Below are positions 46,208-56,087 of a DNA stretch of 64,000 nt, piece after piece (position 1 is the stretch's first letter; every line of letters starts with the position of its first letter). Source of the DNA: Bacillota bacterium (GTDB lineage: Bacteria > Bacillota > Clostridia > Christensenellales > CAG-917); assembly GCA_023665365.1 (NCBI GenBank), contig JAMPEA010000005.1:21574-85573 (forward strand), read 5' to 3'. A program made the translations under genes and the position numbers. Under the pieces are notes generated by a model. It made no database searches. It saw nothing but the letters and a program-made list of their open reading frames with translations, and was not told the origin of the DNA.

Positions 46208-46801
46208 ATGGAAATTCAGACTACTGATAAAAGGGTTATAAGAACCAAAAATACGATTCGCAAGGCGTTCAATGAGCTTGTGCAGACAAAGGAGATGACC
46301 GAAATATCTGTCAGCGAGCTTGCGCAAGCGGCAAATATCACGCGCAGTACATTTTATATGTACTACGATTCAGTATCCGCCGTGCGCGACCAAATCGAAA
46401 ACGAAATATTTGCCTATATCGACAAAGTTATGAGCGAGCAGGATTGGGTGCAGTGCATGATAAATCCTTATCCGCTTTTAAACGCAATCGGAAGGGAAAT
46501 AACTAAATATGACGAATATAATAGATATATACTTTGCTCGAACAATTCCGGACGTCTGCTCGACAAGGTCAACGGACGCGTCGTCACGGTGTTTATCAAG
46601 TACGCCGGGGACAGCAAGCTCGATATAGACGCGTCGAGGGCAAAGTACGTCGCCGCGTTCGTGAGCGCGGGGATATGCGAGTGTTTCAAAATTTGGTACA
46701 ACCACAAGAGTACGCTTTCGCTCGAAGAACTGTGCCGCCGCATTTCCGAAATCGTCACGAAAGGTCTTGCAATCTTAAAGGATATTAAATTCGACAGCTG
46801 A
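46208..46801 (+). CDS. TetR/AcrR-family transcriptional regulator
   Basis: 197 residues. N-terminal helix-turn-helix TEISVSELAQAANITRSTFYMYY (about 29-55) is typical TetR; the rest is the helical ligand/dimer domain. The palindrome overlapping its promoter is the probable operator. 52 bases downstream begins the ABC transporter, so the regulator most likely controls it in response to an exported compound. Confidence 0.9.
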   Translation: MEIQTTDKRVIRTKNTIRKAFNELVQTKEMTEISVSELAQAANITRSTFYMYYDSVSAVRDQIENEIFAYIDKVMSEQDWVQCMINPYPLLNAIGREITKYDEYNRYILCSNNSGRLLDKVNGRVVTVFIKYAGDSKLDIDASRAKYVAAFVSAGICECFKIWYNHKSTLSLEELCRRISEIVTKGLAILKDIKFDS

Positions 46802-46853
46802 GAGTTCGCGCTCGCGGACGGTCGAGTGCGAAAATTAGCGAGGTAGGTTTATT

Positions 46854-49679
46854 ATGCTTAAACTTTGTGATATAGTCAAAAACTATGAGACCGCAACCAC
46901 GACGGTACACGCGTTGCGCGGAGTTTCATTGTCTTTCAGAGAGCATGAGTTCGTGTCGATATTAGGTCCGAGCGGCTGCGGAAAGACGACGTTGCTCAAT
47001 ATCATAGGCGGTCTTGACAGATACACCGGCGGTGATTTGATTATCGGCGGAGTGTCCACGCAGTCTTTTGACGATTTACACTGGGACGCATACAGAAACG
47101 CCACTATCGGGTTCGTATTTCAAAGTTACAACTTAATTCCGCATCTAAGCGTGCTCGAAAACGTGGAGCTTGCGCTCAGTCTTGTCGGCGAAAAGAAAAA
47201 GGTGCGCAGGGCAAAGGCAATCGACGCGCTTCGCAAGGTCGGCATAGAGGGCGAGATGAACAAGCGCCCCAATCAGCTTTCGGGCGGACAGATGCAACGC
47301 GTGGCAATAGCGCGCGCAATCGTCAACGACCCCAAAATCATACTTGCCGACGAGCCGACAGGCGCGCTTGACAGCGAGCTTAGCGTGCAGGTTATGGATA
47401 TTCTGCGCGAGATAGCCGATACTCGCCTCGTCATCATGGTGACGCACAACGACGAGCTTGCAAAGACCTATTCCACGCGCATTTGCAAATTCAAGGACGG
47501 ACAGCTTATCGAGGATACCAATCCTTACGAATACGAGGACGCAAAAGAGAGTCTCGGCGAGGATAGCGCCGACGCTTCCTACGGCGCATACGTCGGCGGA
47601 CTTCGGAGCGACAATTTCGACAGCGACGATGAGGCGCAAGGCGGCGATGCCGATGATATACTTACAACCGATACGGAATCGCTCGACGGCGACGTAGGCG
47701 ACGTGCATATCGTCGAGTCCGCGCAGGAGGTGGATTACGACAGCCTTGCCATTCAGCCCGACGAGGAAAAGAAAAAGGTTTCCAATCGCAAGCGCAAAAA
47801 GCAGATGAAAAATCTGCGCGTTGACAGCAGGGAGATTTTCGACCGCCTCGGGCTAAACAGTTTGAGCAAAAAACGCAAAAAAAGGGATTCGACGTTTAAA
47901 CCTACGTCGATGAGCGCGGGCATGGCGTTTAATTTGAGCTTGCGCAATCTCATATCCAAAAAGCGCCGCACGTTTTTAACCGCGTTTGCGGGGAGCATCG
48001 GCATCATCGGGCTCGGGCTTGTGCTTGCAATATCCAACGGCTTCGATGTGTTTGTAAACGATATGCAGACCGACTCGCTTGCGGGAGTGCCCGTCGGCGT
48101 GTACGAATACAACGTCGAAGCGTCCGCGATTATGGACGTTATGTCCAATTTATCCACAACCAAGCCCAACGGCAACGCGTATCCGTCCAACGATAAAATC
48201 ACAATCAAGCCGGGCAGCGGCGGCAGTATGGAATCGGGCTTTGCAAATCTTTTAAACGCGTTTTTCAAATCCGTATCCAAAAACGACCTTTCCGAGGCGT
48301 TTGCAAAGTATATGGCTAAGATGCCCGAGGATTATTACGATGCCAAAAGCGTGTACTACGGCGTTCGCTACAACCTTGTGACAAAGACCGTCGGCGAGGA
48401 GGGCGAAATCGAGTATAAGGACGTGTCGCAACAGCCCGAAGTCTCGACAGTTATGACTATTGCGATGAGTATCCTCGGCGAAAGCGGCGTTCAGCCGCAG
48501 TATTGGCAGGTGCTTGTAGACGAGGACAATATGCGCGAATCCTACACGCTCATCGGCGAAAACAGCCGCTATCCGCAAAACAAAAACGAGCTTTTACTCT
48601 GCGTCGGCACAAGCAACGAAATTGACGAGGCTATGCTCGAAGAATTCGGCATCTCGGTGGACGGTTTGTCCGCAGACGAAATAAATTCGGACCTGTTCAT
48701 CGGCAAGACGTTTAAGCTCGTAGACAACAACAATTATTACAGGCAATTCGAAAACGGATTTTTCGGCGACCCTTTGGACTCCCAAGAGAGCTTCAAAACC
48801 ATGTACGACGGCTCGGATACGGAGTTGAAAATCGTCGGCGTTATCCGTCCCAAAAAGAGGTCGAAAGCGGCGTACGTTTCCTCATCCGCCATTTGCTACA
48901 CCCCCGAGCTTGCCGAGTATGTAGTCAATAAAGCGTACAACAGCGAAATCGCCAAAGCCCAGCGCAATCTTATCGCGCATCCGAGTTCGGATAGAAATTC
49001 CGTTATGGCGTCGAGAAAGTGGATTAACGACAACGACCTCGCGTCCGGCACGTCCATCACCTCAGTCTTGACCAACAACCTCGCGTATACGTCGTTTATC
49101 AAGGCAATCGGCGCGACCAAAGCCCCCACCTATATCAACCTCTATCCCGAGACCTACGAGCAGAAAATAAATATCGGCAAGTACGTCGATTCTTGGAACA
49201 CTTGGCACGGCGGCAATATCGGCTACTTCGACGTGTCCGAAATGTTTATCTACAACCTCACGCTTATTATCGACCTCGTGTCCATTTTGCTCATCGCGGT
49301 TGCGTCCATATCACTCGTTGTGTCCACCGTTATGATTGGCGTAATCACGTCCAACTCCGTCATCGAGCGCACCCGCGAAATCGGCATACTGCGCGCGCTC
49401 GGCGCAAGAAAGCGCGACGTGCGCAACGTCTTTATCGCCGAAACCTCGCTCATCGGGCTTTCCGGCGGACTTATCGGCATCATCGTTACTTATATTCTCT
49501 GTCCTATTATCAGCCTTATCATCGGCGCGGTGTCCGGCGTGCAAGACCTATTGCATTTCCACCCGTTGCACGCGTTTATTTTGGTTATACTCAGCCTTGT
49601 GTTGACGGTGATTTCGGGGATATTGCCGGCAATAGGGGCTTCCCGTAAAAACGTCGTCGACGCCCTCCGCGTGGATTAA
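46854..49679 (+). CDS. ABC transporter fusion, ATPase plus FtsX/MacB-type permease
   Basis: 941 residues. LolD/MacB-type ATPase (1-225): Walker [12 protein letters not shown], signature [14 protein letters not shown], Walker [12 protein letters not shown]. An acidic, then Lys-rich linker (about 226-350) leads to an FtsX-type permease with a membrane helix near 375-395, a ~400-residue external domain and three helices at the C-terminus (about 805-935, including the typical [17 protein letters not shown] loop). Likely exports an antimicrobial peptide or lipid-like compound, or transmits a mechanical signal. Under TetR control by position. The TAA begins repeat copy D. Confidence 0.92.
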   Translation: MLKLCDIVKNYETATTTVHALRGVSLSFREHEFVSILGPSGCGKTTLLNIIGGLDRYTGGDLIIGGVSTQSFDDLHWDAYRNATIGFVFQSYNLIPHLSVLENVELALSLVGEKKKVRRAKAIDALRKVGIEGEMNKRPNQLSGGQMQRVAIARAIVNDPKIILADEPTGALDSELSVQVMDILREIADTRLVIMVTHNDELAKTYSTRICKFKDGQLIEDTNPYEYEDAKESLGEDSADASYGAYVGGLRSDNFDSDDEAQGGDADDILTTDTESLDGDVGDVHIVESAQEVDYDSLAIQPDEEKKKVSNRKRKKQMKNLRVDSREIFDRLGLNSLSKKRKKRDSTFKPTSMSAGMAFNLSLRNLISKKRRTFLTAFAGSIGIIGLGLVLAISNGFDVFVNDMQTDSLAGVPVGVYEYNVEASAIMDVMSNLSTTKPNGNAYPSNDKITIKPGSGGSMESGFANLLNAFFKSVSKNDLSEAFAKYMAKMPEDYYDAKSVYYGVRYNLVTKTVGEEGEIEYKDVSQQPEVSTVMTIAMSILGESGVQPQYWQVLVDEDNMRESYTLIGENSRYPQNKNELLLCVGTSNEIDEAMLEEFGISVDGLSADEINSDLFIGKTFKLVDNNNYYRQFENGFFGDPLDSQESFKTMYDGSDTELKIVGVIRPKKRSKAAYVSSSAICYTPELAEYVVNKAYNSEIAKAQRNLIAHPSSDRNSVMASRKWINDNDLASGTSITSVLTNNLAYTSFIKAIGATKAPTYINLYPETYEQKINIGKYVDSWNTWHGGNIGYFDVSEMFIYNLTLIIDLVSILLIAVASISLVVSTVMIGVITSNSVIERTREIGILRALGARKRDVRNVFIAETSLIGLSGGLIGIIVTYILCPIISLIIGAVSGVQDLLHFHPLHAFILVILSLVLTVISGILPAIGASRKNVVDALRVD

Positions 49680-49799
49680 AACCTTGTAATTTGTGTTGAT
49701 ACTGCGTCAAAGCGCTTTTGCCGCAATCACGTACGGCTTGTACGTTGGGTTGCTCGCAAAAGTGCTTTTCCTTGTCTGAACGCAAATTACAAGGTTTAA
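49677..49799. repeat. Stop-anchored hairpin repeat, copy D (ABC gene)
   Basis: TAAAACCTTGTAATTT with TTGATACTGCGTCAAA, inner stem AGCGCTTTTGC/GCAAAAGTGCTTTT around ACGTAC/GTACGT, then CCTTGTCTGAACGCAAATT and ACAAGGTTTA. CCTTGT/ACAAGG replaces CCTCGC/GCGAGG of copies A and C, a two-base compensatory change. Confidence 0.9.
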
Positions 49800-49904
49800 T
49801 AAAAGCGGTTTAAAAATGGGCTTTTTCGCGCACATTTCTTTTTTAATCCACGCGGGGGTTTAGTTTAATCGTTAGGCATCTTGACGAGGGGACCTTCCGC
49901 ATTT

Positions 49905-50008
49905 CCCCCTTAAAGAATAAGGGGGCAAGGGGGATATGAGGAGTTTTCAGGTAAGGGGGTTCATAAGGGGGTATAGGGCGGACTCGGAAAACAGCCCTTA
50001 CCCCCTTA
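49905..50008. repeat. C/G-run palindromic repeat, copy 2
   Basis: Nearly identical to 21862-21964. The rest of 49800-50289 holds a short inverted repeat CCTCACCTGTCAC / GTGACAG and AT-rich sequence, with no gene. Confidence 0.9.
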
Positions 50009-50322
50009 GTATTGAGGTTACACCTCACCTGTCACTGAGTGACAGTTTTCCCATAGTGGAAGGCATCCGATAAAATTTATATTGAAATTTTTTATCATTT
50101 ATATTATAATAGCCCTGCGACAACACATATAACGACTTTTGGAAACATTTATTGCCGAAAGCATATTTTCCAATTATTTGAACAGAGTATTAAAAGATAG
50201 TAATACACGCTATCGCAACTCTGTTCAATATAAGGTTTCCTTTGAGGTCAAGTTTATGTGGTGTCGCAACTACGCGAGAGGTGTATGCTATGCGTCGCTC
50301 TCGCAAGGGAGCGGCATTTTTT

Positions 50323-50790
50323 ATGGAAAAACTTGAAAAAACCTGTTCGTGTTTCGGACACAAAGACGTAGAGATTACTGACGAATTAAGGGCAAAAACA
50401 GCGGCGGAAATCGACCGTGCTATTGCCGACGGCGTGCGAATTTTCCTTTTTGGCGGGCTAAGCGATTTTGACGACCTGTGTTATGACATTGTGACGGAAA
50501 AGAAAAATGCAAACGTTCAATTAAACATTAAACGCATATTTTGTTTTCCGCTTGATAAACATTTGCACAAGCCGCCGCATTGGTTTAAGCGCAAGGATTA
50601 CGAGGAGTTGACCTGCCCGAAGAAATCTTATGACTATTGGTATCCGTCCATATACTTCCGCAATATAGCGATGATAGACGAAAGCGATTGGGTTTTATTT
50701 TACGCCGAACAAAGAGAAAAAAGCGGGGCATATAAAGCCTATGAATATGCCAAAAAGAAACGCAAACACATTGTCAATCTAACAACATAA
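50323..50790 (+). CDS. SLOG/DUF1273-like protein
   Basis: 155 residues. The N-terminal CSCFGHKDVEI followed by a helix and VRIFLFGGLSDFDDLCYDIVTE resembles the Rossmann-like SLOG fold (YpsA, DprA and toxin-antitoxin or nucleotide-signalling relatives). ATG 50323 puts the motif at residue ~10 as usual, but ATG 50290 has a closer GAGAGGTG site and may be used, adding 11 residues. The 3' end overlaps the opposite gene by 12 bases. Possible ligand: a nucleotide derivative; unproven. Confidence 0.65.
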   Translation: MEKLEKTCSCFGHKDVEITDELRAKTAAEIDRAIADGVRIFLFGGLSDFDDLCYDIVTEKKNANVQLNIKRIFCFPLDKHLHKPPHWFKRKDYEELTCPKKSYDYWYPSIYFRNIAMIDESDWVLFYAEQREKSGAYKAYEYAKKKRKHIVNLTT

Positions 50791-51351
50791 TGCATTTCTT
50801 TTTTGAAACCTTTTATCTGAATCGGGATATTCGAGGTCCTCGTCGAATACCCACGTGCCGTCGTGGATGTTGGGGGTGCGACCCGCGGAAAAGTCTTTGA
50901 GCAGTTGGAGCATTCCGTCTGCCGTGACTTTTTTATCGTAGCTTTTGCCGAGTTCCTTGCCGTTTTTTACGCCGGTTCTGACGTGGACGGAGGCGGTTAC
51001 GGAGGTTTCACCGTACATAATCATTCCGCCGACCAGCGTATATCCGTTTATCGGCTCGTCGCTTATCAAGGTGAACATATCGCCGTCGTGAAGGACAAGG
51101 TTGTCAACGGCGTTTTTCAATTCGTCGTCGGTCGGGTTTTTCGTCTCGCGGAAGCCTTCCTCGATAGCGCCGCCGAATTCCGTAAGCGTGAAACCGCTAT
51201 TGAAATTGTAGGAATAGTCGTCGTTTTGCGGGACGTATGCGTCGTCGGCGCGCTCAACGATAGGGTCGTTGCCACGCGAGGAAAACGGCTCTAAATTGTT
51301 TGACGCAAACGGTTCGGTCTGTTTCTTTTTCGAGAAAAGTTTGAAACACAT
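50779..51351 (-). CDS. Hypothetical protein, cytosolic
   Basis: 190 residues, no recognised domain. Starts MCFKLFSKKKQTEPF, with a low-complexity acidic stretch to about residue 60, followed by a compact alpha/beta-like region (about 70-165) containing INGYTLVGGMIMYGETSVTA, and ends in CC. A ribosome site AGGTGAAAAT precedes ATG 51351. Convergent with the SLOG-like gene. Confidence 0.6.
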   Translation of the reverse strand: MCFKLFSKKKQTEPFASNNLEPFSSRGNDPIVERADDAYVPQNDDYSYNFNSGFTLTEFGGAIEEGFRETKNPTDDELKNAVDNLVLHDGDMFTLISDEPINGYTLVGGMIMYGETSVTASVHVRTGVKNGKELGKSYDKKVTADGMLQLLKDFSAGRTPNIHDGTWVFDEDLEYPDSDKRFQKRNALCC

Positions 51352-51434
51352 ATTTTCACCTTTGCTTGGATTTGATTTTTGATAAATAGTTTGTTGTTAT
51401 TCTAATATCTTATATTTTCTCTGTCAACTGCGCC

Positions 51435-51938
51435 TTAAAATTCGTCGATGCTGTTAAGGATTATTTTCCATGCGTCGGTCAGCGCTTCAAGCGTGCAGGC
51501 GGCGTTCGCGGGACTGGTGGAGGGGAGCTTAGTCGTCATATATCCGAGTTGCGGATGGTACTTCAAAAGATAAGTATACGAAGCCGCGCCGTTGCAGTAT
51601 ATGTGCGATATTTTCGTGCCGCCGATGAGCGCGGGAATGTCCGCGGGGATTACGTTTGATATTTTGCTGTCCGAGCTTCCCGAAATATCGCACTCCTCCA
51701 CGCTGTCGTAAAGCGCGATATGACGGGATAAAAGCGCGCTTTTGCGTGCGGAAACGTTTGCGTTATAAAGGTCGCAATCGAGCAGGGCGGAAAGCACCTT
51801 CCAAAACCTGTTTTTGGGGTGCATATAGTAAAAGTTATTCTCGACGGACTTGACGGAGGGTACACTGCCGAGAATGAGAATTTTGCACTCTCCGTCTATC
51901 ACCGCGCCGAAGGGGTGTTTAACGTGCCTAATTTGCAT
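51435..51938 (-). CDS. DNA-deoxyinosine (hypoxanthine-DNA) glycosylase, UDG superfamily
   Basis: 167 residues. ILILGSVPSVKSVENNFYYMHPKNRFWKVL is the active-site region of family 6 hypoxanthine-DNA glycosylases, where the Asn takes the catalytic role; the C-terminal LPSTSPANA corresponds to the HPSPLS-like loop. Would excise hypoxanthine from adenine deamination. Overlaps the end of the GH27 gene by 11 bases and is probably co-transcribed with it, although the functions are unrelated. A second UDG (ung) is 8 kb away. Confidence 0.88.
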   Translation of the reverse strand: MQIRHVKHPFGAVIDGECKILILGSVPSVKSVENNFYYMHPKNRFWKVLSALLDCDLYNANVSARKSALLSRHIALYDSVEECDISGSSDSKISNVIPADIPALIGGTKISHIYCNGAASYTYLLKYHPQLGYMTTKLPSTSPANAACTLEALTDAWKIILNSIDEF

Positions 51939-53556
51939 TTATAATAAACACCTTGCTTTCGTGTTTTTTGAGTTTTACGCGCACCTTGTCGGCTGTTGAG
52001 ATTTCCTCTCCGCTCCATTGTTCGGCGAGGGCATAGGAGTTTGCCTTTTTCATTGATACGTACTTGTCGTCGCAGAGTTTGTTAAGATTGTATTTTATGC
52101 TCGCCGAGTGCGCGGATTTGTTAAAAAAGCAGATTGCCGTACTTCCGTTTGCAAGCGGTTTTGCGAGCACGTCCACAGTGCCGCGCTTTACGCGCTTAGC
52201 CTGTTTGCAAAGCGGGTCTTGATTGATTGCAATCATATTTTTGTTTGTGACGATAGCCTTTACGTTATCGGGCATTTTGCGCAGGTCGTTGCCGAGGATA
52301 AGCGGCGCGTTCATCATACACCAAAGCGAGAAGTGGGATACGTTTTGATTGTAGCTCAGCTTGCCGTTGCCGACTTCGAGCATATCGGGGTCGTTGAAGT
52401 GTCCCGCGCTCGAATATTCGTACAGCTTGACGGTGTGGTTGTATATCATCTTAATCCAAAACCACCAAGGGCGTATGTCGGGAGTGGTACGCCAAAGATT
52501 GCCGGCTTTCGCGCCCCAGTACTGCGGCTTGCCCCAGCCCCATTCGCATATGGAAAACGTGATGGGCTTTTCCTCTGCGCCCCTTTCCAAGGCGACTCGC
52601 GCGGTGGCTTCTTTGAGCGCCAAGCCCATTCTGCGATACTGATACATTTCGCTGTCGCTTTTTGAGGTGACGGGGTTATATAGCTTGATTTTGTTCTTGC
52701 CTGCGTTTAGGTGTACGACCGTCTGAAAGCGTCCCGTGACGTTGTGTTTCTTTTGGGCGGGGAAGTCGATTTCATACTCCTTGCCGTCGTTGATTTTGGC
52801 TACGAGATACTTTTCGTATCGACCGAATTTTTTCACGTTGATTGAAAGCGCGTAGTCGCCCTCGCGCTCGACCTCTATATTGTTGTAGGTTATGTCGCCG
52901 TAGTTTTTGTCGAGCCCCGACACGTATCCGCCCGTAGGAAGCGATTTGTCCGTCATAAAGCGCGCGAGCCCGCCTACGACTGCGTTATGCACGGAATATT
53001 CCGTCGTTTCGCCGTCTTTTGATATGCTTATGCTGTATACGAGCGGCGCGTACCGCGAAATCTGCTCGTTGTGGCAAAAGTCGTATTTGAAATATTCCAC
53101 GCCCCATTTCGCAAGCGTGTATGCGTCCGCCTTTTCGCGCCCGAGGCTCGCGGGCAAATCCTCGCAGGTCAGCGTGCCGTTGGAGGTGTATGCGCCCAGC
53201 TTTAATCCCATCGAATTCAGCTCGTCCGCAAGCCATTTTATGCCGTGCGGAAAGGTTTGCAAATCGCCTTGCAAATCTCCGTTTTCGTCGCGCATGGACG
53301 ACTGCCAGTTGTCGTCGAGATTAAGGCGATTGTAGCCCGCCTCGATGAGCCCGCTATCCCTCATCGCCCGCGCGGTTTCGAGTATCATATTTTCGTCTAT
53401 GCGGTTGCGGAAGGTGTTCCAAGTGGACCAGCCCATAGGCGGCGTCTTGGGCGCGCCGTTTTCATAGTCGGCAAGGTTTGGACGCTCGCTCGTCGGAGGA
53501 TTGCTCCTAAACAGTCTGCGGATAAAACAAAGCGGACAGGTTTTATTTCTTTTCAT
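51928..53556 (-). CDS. GH27 alpha-galactosidase-type enzyme with inserted beta module
   Basis: 542 residues. GH27 barrel: PPMGWSTWNTFRN, RLNLDDNWQ, nucleophile Asp159 in FKYDFCHN, SICEWGWGKPQYWG, and the acid/base Asp of FNDPDMLEVGNG. Between strand 4 and the rest (about 163-310) is an inserted ~150-residue segment with alternating beta pattern (DYALSINVKKFGRYEKYLVAKI, VVHLNAGKNKIKLYN), reminiscent of a carbohydrate-binding module of the CBM35/6 kind. No signal peptide; the N-terminus carries CPLC. Would release terminal alpha-galactose or alpha-N-acetylgalactosamine. Confidence 0.88.
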   Translation of the reverse strand: MKRNKTCPLCFIRRLFRSNPPTSERPNLADYENGAPKTPPMGWSTWNTFRNRIDENMILETARAMRDSGLIEAGYNRLNLDDNWQSSMRDENGDLQGDLQTFPHGIKWLADELNSMGLKLGAYTSNGTLTCEDLPASLGREKADAYTLAKWGVEYFKYDFCHNEQISRYAPLVYSISISKDGETTEYSVHNAVVGGLARFMTDKSLPTGGYVSGLDKNYGDITYNNIEVEREGDYALSINVKKFGRYEKYLVAKINDGKEYEIDFPAQKKHNVTGRFQTVVHLNAGKNKIKLYNPVTSKSDSEMYQYRRMGLALKEATARVALERGAEEKPITFSICEWGWGKPQYWGAKAGNLWRTTPDIRPWWFWIKMIYNHTVKLYEYSSAGHFNDPDMLEVGNGKLSYNQNVSHFSLWCMMNAPLILGNDLRKMPDNVKAIVTNKNMIAINQDPLCKQAKRVKRGTVDVLAKPLANGSTAICFFNKSAHSASIKYNLNKLCDDKYVSMKKANSYALAEQWSGEEISTADKVRVKLKKHESKVFIINAN

Positions 53557-53691
53557 AAAATTCTCCCGATTGAATATTGAATTGCTTATAAAATTATATC
53601 ATGGCGGCGCTTTATTTTCAATAGTTAAAAAATCAGCGCATTTCGGTTCAATTTCGCGCCCCTCGTTAATATAATAAATGTGGAGGTATTT

Positions 53692-53865
53692 ATGGCTAAC
53701 GTTAAAAAAACTATTGACACAAAAATATTGCAAATTCTCGTGAGCGATTTCATCAAGCTGTACAGCATCGACGTCGTGACCGAAAGCGCGCAGGACGACA
53801 AGCGCAAAGCCGAAAAGAAGCTGGTTGACGAAATCAAAAATCTTATGAGCTTATACGAGTATTGA
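53692..53865 (+). CDS. Small hypothetical protein
   Basis: 57 residues, starting MANVKKTIDTKILQILVSD and mostly helical with a Lys/Asp-rich middle (ESAQDDKRKAEKK). TGGAGGTATTT directly before ATG 53692 is a strong ribosome site, and a terminator follows 24 bases after the stop, so it is a complete monocistronic unit. No known family. Confidence 0.65.
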   Translation: MANVKKTIDTKILQILVSDFIKLYSIDVVTESAQDDKRKAEKKLVDEIKNLMSLYEY

Positions 53866-53888
53866 TTTATCGCTACATAGCGCGTCAA

Positions 53889-53929
53889 TCAAAAACCCGC
53901 CAAGGCTTTTAGTTTTGACGGGTTTTTGA
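53889..53929. terminator. Strong bidirectional terminator
   Basis: TCAAAAACCCGCCAA pairs with TTGACGGGTTTTTGA, one mismatch at C/A, between the small gene and the convergent BspA-like gene. Confidence 0.88.
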
Positions 53930-53971
53930 TTTGATTGGAATTGTAAAAATTGCATAAATTAGGTCTTATAT

Positions 53972-55885
53972 TTATTGTGCGCTGAAATCCACGCGGGTAG
54001 GGCTGACGCAGTTTGTAAATGCGGCAGTGCCGATACTAATGCCTTTTGGGATTGTCACACTTGTCAGCATTGTACACCCATAGAACGCATATGCAGATAT
54101 TTCCGTCACGTCGGTTATGGTCACGCTTCTCAAACTTGCGGGAATGTAATAGCCATAGTAAGCCGCTTTGATATCGCCGCTACTCGATATTATGCTTTTG
54201 GATGCTCCTTGATATATCCATCCGCTCTGATTGGTGGGTGTCGCGTCTTGGTCGAATGTTTTAGTACCTCCGCCAAAGATAAATCCGAACGCATATTGCG
54301 AGATGCTTTTGGAATCGTGTTGTTCCGTTGTTGTATTTCTGTTTTGACCTATAAACGGCAACGTAATATTTTCAAGGCGACTGCACCCTCTAAATGCACC
54401 CTCGCCAATACTCGTCACGCTTGCGGGAACGCTTATTTCCGTCAGCCCCGCACAACCTTGAAAAGCCGACGCTCCGATGGTTTTCATTCCGTCGGGAATG
54501 GTGATTTCTGTTATGCCGTCGCACCCTTGGAATGCGGAAGCTCCTATGCTTGTTATGCCGACTGGAATTGTTAGTTCTCCCCTCAATCCGTTACAACCCG
54601 AAAAGACGGAAGATGCGATAGTCTTAATTTTATCTGGAATATTTATTTCCGTCAGCCCTACACACCCCGAAAATGCTGATGAACCTATGCTCGTTACGTT
54701 ATTTGGAATGTTGATTTTTTTCAATTCCGTGCAACCCGAAAATGTCGATGAGCCGATTTTAGTCAAACTTTCGGGCAGGGTTACGCTTGTCAAATCCAAG
54801 CAGTCTTTAAATACGTCGTTTTCAATCGTCGTTACAGGCAAACCCTTGTAAGTGCTTTCAACGGCGATTTCATTAAACGTGCCTCTATATCCCGTCACGG
54901 AATAGGAAGCTCCGTCATCGGATAGAGTGTAGGTTATGCCCGACCAAATCCATTTTGCGGTTAAGGTTATGTTCTCCGTTACGATATTGCCGAAAAAAGA
55001 CCATTTTTCATCTTCTATATACCAGCCGTCAAACAGCAATCCCTCGCCTGTTCTTATAGGATTGTCGGGGCGGGTTATCTTTTCAAATTTGTCAACGGTT
55101 TGCGAGGGGACGGGGCTTCCGCCGTTGGAGTCGAACGTTACGGTGTAGGACTTGACGGCTAAAAGTGCAGCGACCTTTTCTTCGAGGTCGGCTATTTTGC
55201 CGTCTTGCGTAGCGTCGACGTTTTGGATTGTCTCAATCAAATCTTCAAGGTTGGCAACCTTTGCTTCATAAGCGCTCGTTAAATTGCTTATGGAATTTTC
55301 CAAAGCAGTTTTATTTGCCGCGATAGTTTGATTTGCCTGCGCAATTTCCGCTTCGAGTGCTTCCGCCTCGGCGTTATATTCGGTTGTCAAATCCTCGATA
55401 GATTTTTGATTGTCCGCAATCGCTTCTTCAAGCTCGGCTATTTTTGCGTCGTACTCCGCTTTTAGGTTTGTGATAGCGGCCGAATTGTCGCCCGAACTCC
55501 CCGAACCGCCTCCGCTTTGCAACGCGGCAAACTTTGCGTCGTATTCGGCTTTCAAATCCTCAATAGCTTTTTTGTTGTCTGCGTCGGCTTTTTCAAAAGC
55601 GGTGATTTTTGCGTTGTACAGGTTTTTGAGGGAGTAAAGCGATTGTTCGTTTTCGTGTATTGCCTGTACAAGCTCCTCAAATTGCGTGTTGTGTTTTTCT
55701 GTTAGGTCTTTGACCTTTTTATCGAGTTCGGACTTGTTGAGGTCTATCGACGATTGCAGTTTTGCAATCATATCGTCCGTTTTGGCTTTGGTGTAGCTTT
55801 TGTTGCAAGCGGTCAGCGTCAGCACAGTCGTTATGCACAGTGCGATTATAAGGATAATCGGCAGTATTTTTTGCGTTTTTCTCAT
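53972..55885 (-). CDS. BspA-like lipoprotein: coiled coil, InlB repeat and LRR_5
   Basis: 637 residues. Signal with lipobox LTAC (Cys around 27). Long heptad-rich stalk (about 28-240; repeats of DLKAEYDAKFAAL type), then an InlB B-repeat (about 245-312: YTVTFDSNGGSPVPSQ ... GWYIEDEKW ... ITLTAKW), then BspA-type LRR_5 repeats (about 330 to the end: LTKIGSSTFSGCTELKKI). Surface adhesin-type design, with LRRs held out from the membrane on a stalk. A 16-bp inverted repeat lies directly before the gene. Confidence 0.88.
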   Translation of the reverse strand: MRKTQKILPIILIIALCITTVLTLTACNKSYTKAKTDDMIAKLQSSIDLNKSELDKKVKDLTEKHNTQFEELVQAIHENEQSLYSLKNLYNAKITAFEKADADNKKAIEDLKAEYDAKFAALQSGGGSGSSGDNSAAITNLKAEYDAKIAELEEAIADNQKSIEDLTTEYNAEAEALEAEIAQANQTIAANKTALENSISNLTSAYEAKVANLEDLIETIQNVDATQDGKIADLEEKVAALLAVKSYTVTFDSNGGSPVPSQTVDKFEKITRPDNPIRTGEGLLFDGWYIEDEKWSFFGNIVTENITLTAKWIWSGITYTLSDDGASYSVTGYRGTFNEIAVESTYKGLPVTTIENDVFKDCLDLTSVTLPESLTKIGSSTFSGCTELKKINIPNNVTSIGSSAFSGCVGLTEINIPDKIKTIASSVFSGCNGLRGELTIPVGITSIGASAFQGCDGITEITIPDGMKTIGASAFQGCAGLTEISVPASVTSIGEGAFRGCSRLENITLPFIGQNRNTTTEQHDSKSISQYAFGFIFGGGTKTFDQDATPTNQSGWIYQGASKSIISSSGDIKAAYYGYYIPASLRSVTITDVTEISAYAFYGCTMLTSVTIPKGISIGTAAFTNCVSPTRVDFSAQ

Positions 55886-55900
55886 CGTTGTAAGCCTCTT

Positions 55901-55939
55901 TTAAATATACATAGAATATAATGTTCTATGTATATTTAA
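55901..55939. repeat. Perfect 16-bp inverted repeat
   Basis: TTAAATATACATAGAA, seven-base loop TATAATG, TTCTATGTATATTTAA. Inverted partner at 56088-56114; may act as operator for the lipoprotein or as end of a small mobile element. Confidence 0.7.
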
Positions 55940-56033
55940 GCCTAAAAACAGGCTAAAACAACGTATATAAATTGTGTTTAAATAGCGCAAATCGCTTAAA
56001 TTTTGCGATAAAATTTAAAAATTATCAAAAGCC

Positions 56034-56062
56034 TTGACAAAGTTAGACGACTTACTTAAAAT
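56034..56062 (+). promoter_or_regulatory. Promoter in the lipoprotein-Abi interval
   Basis: TTGACA 56034-56039, 17-base spacer, TAAAAT 56057-56062. It points to the Abi-like gene; the product, if any, of the next 240 bases is unclear. Confidence 0.6.
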
Positions 56063-56087
56063 TACAATGTTTGGAATATAGAAATAA

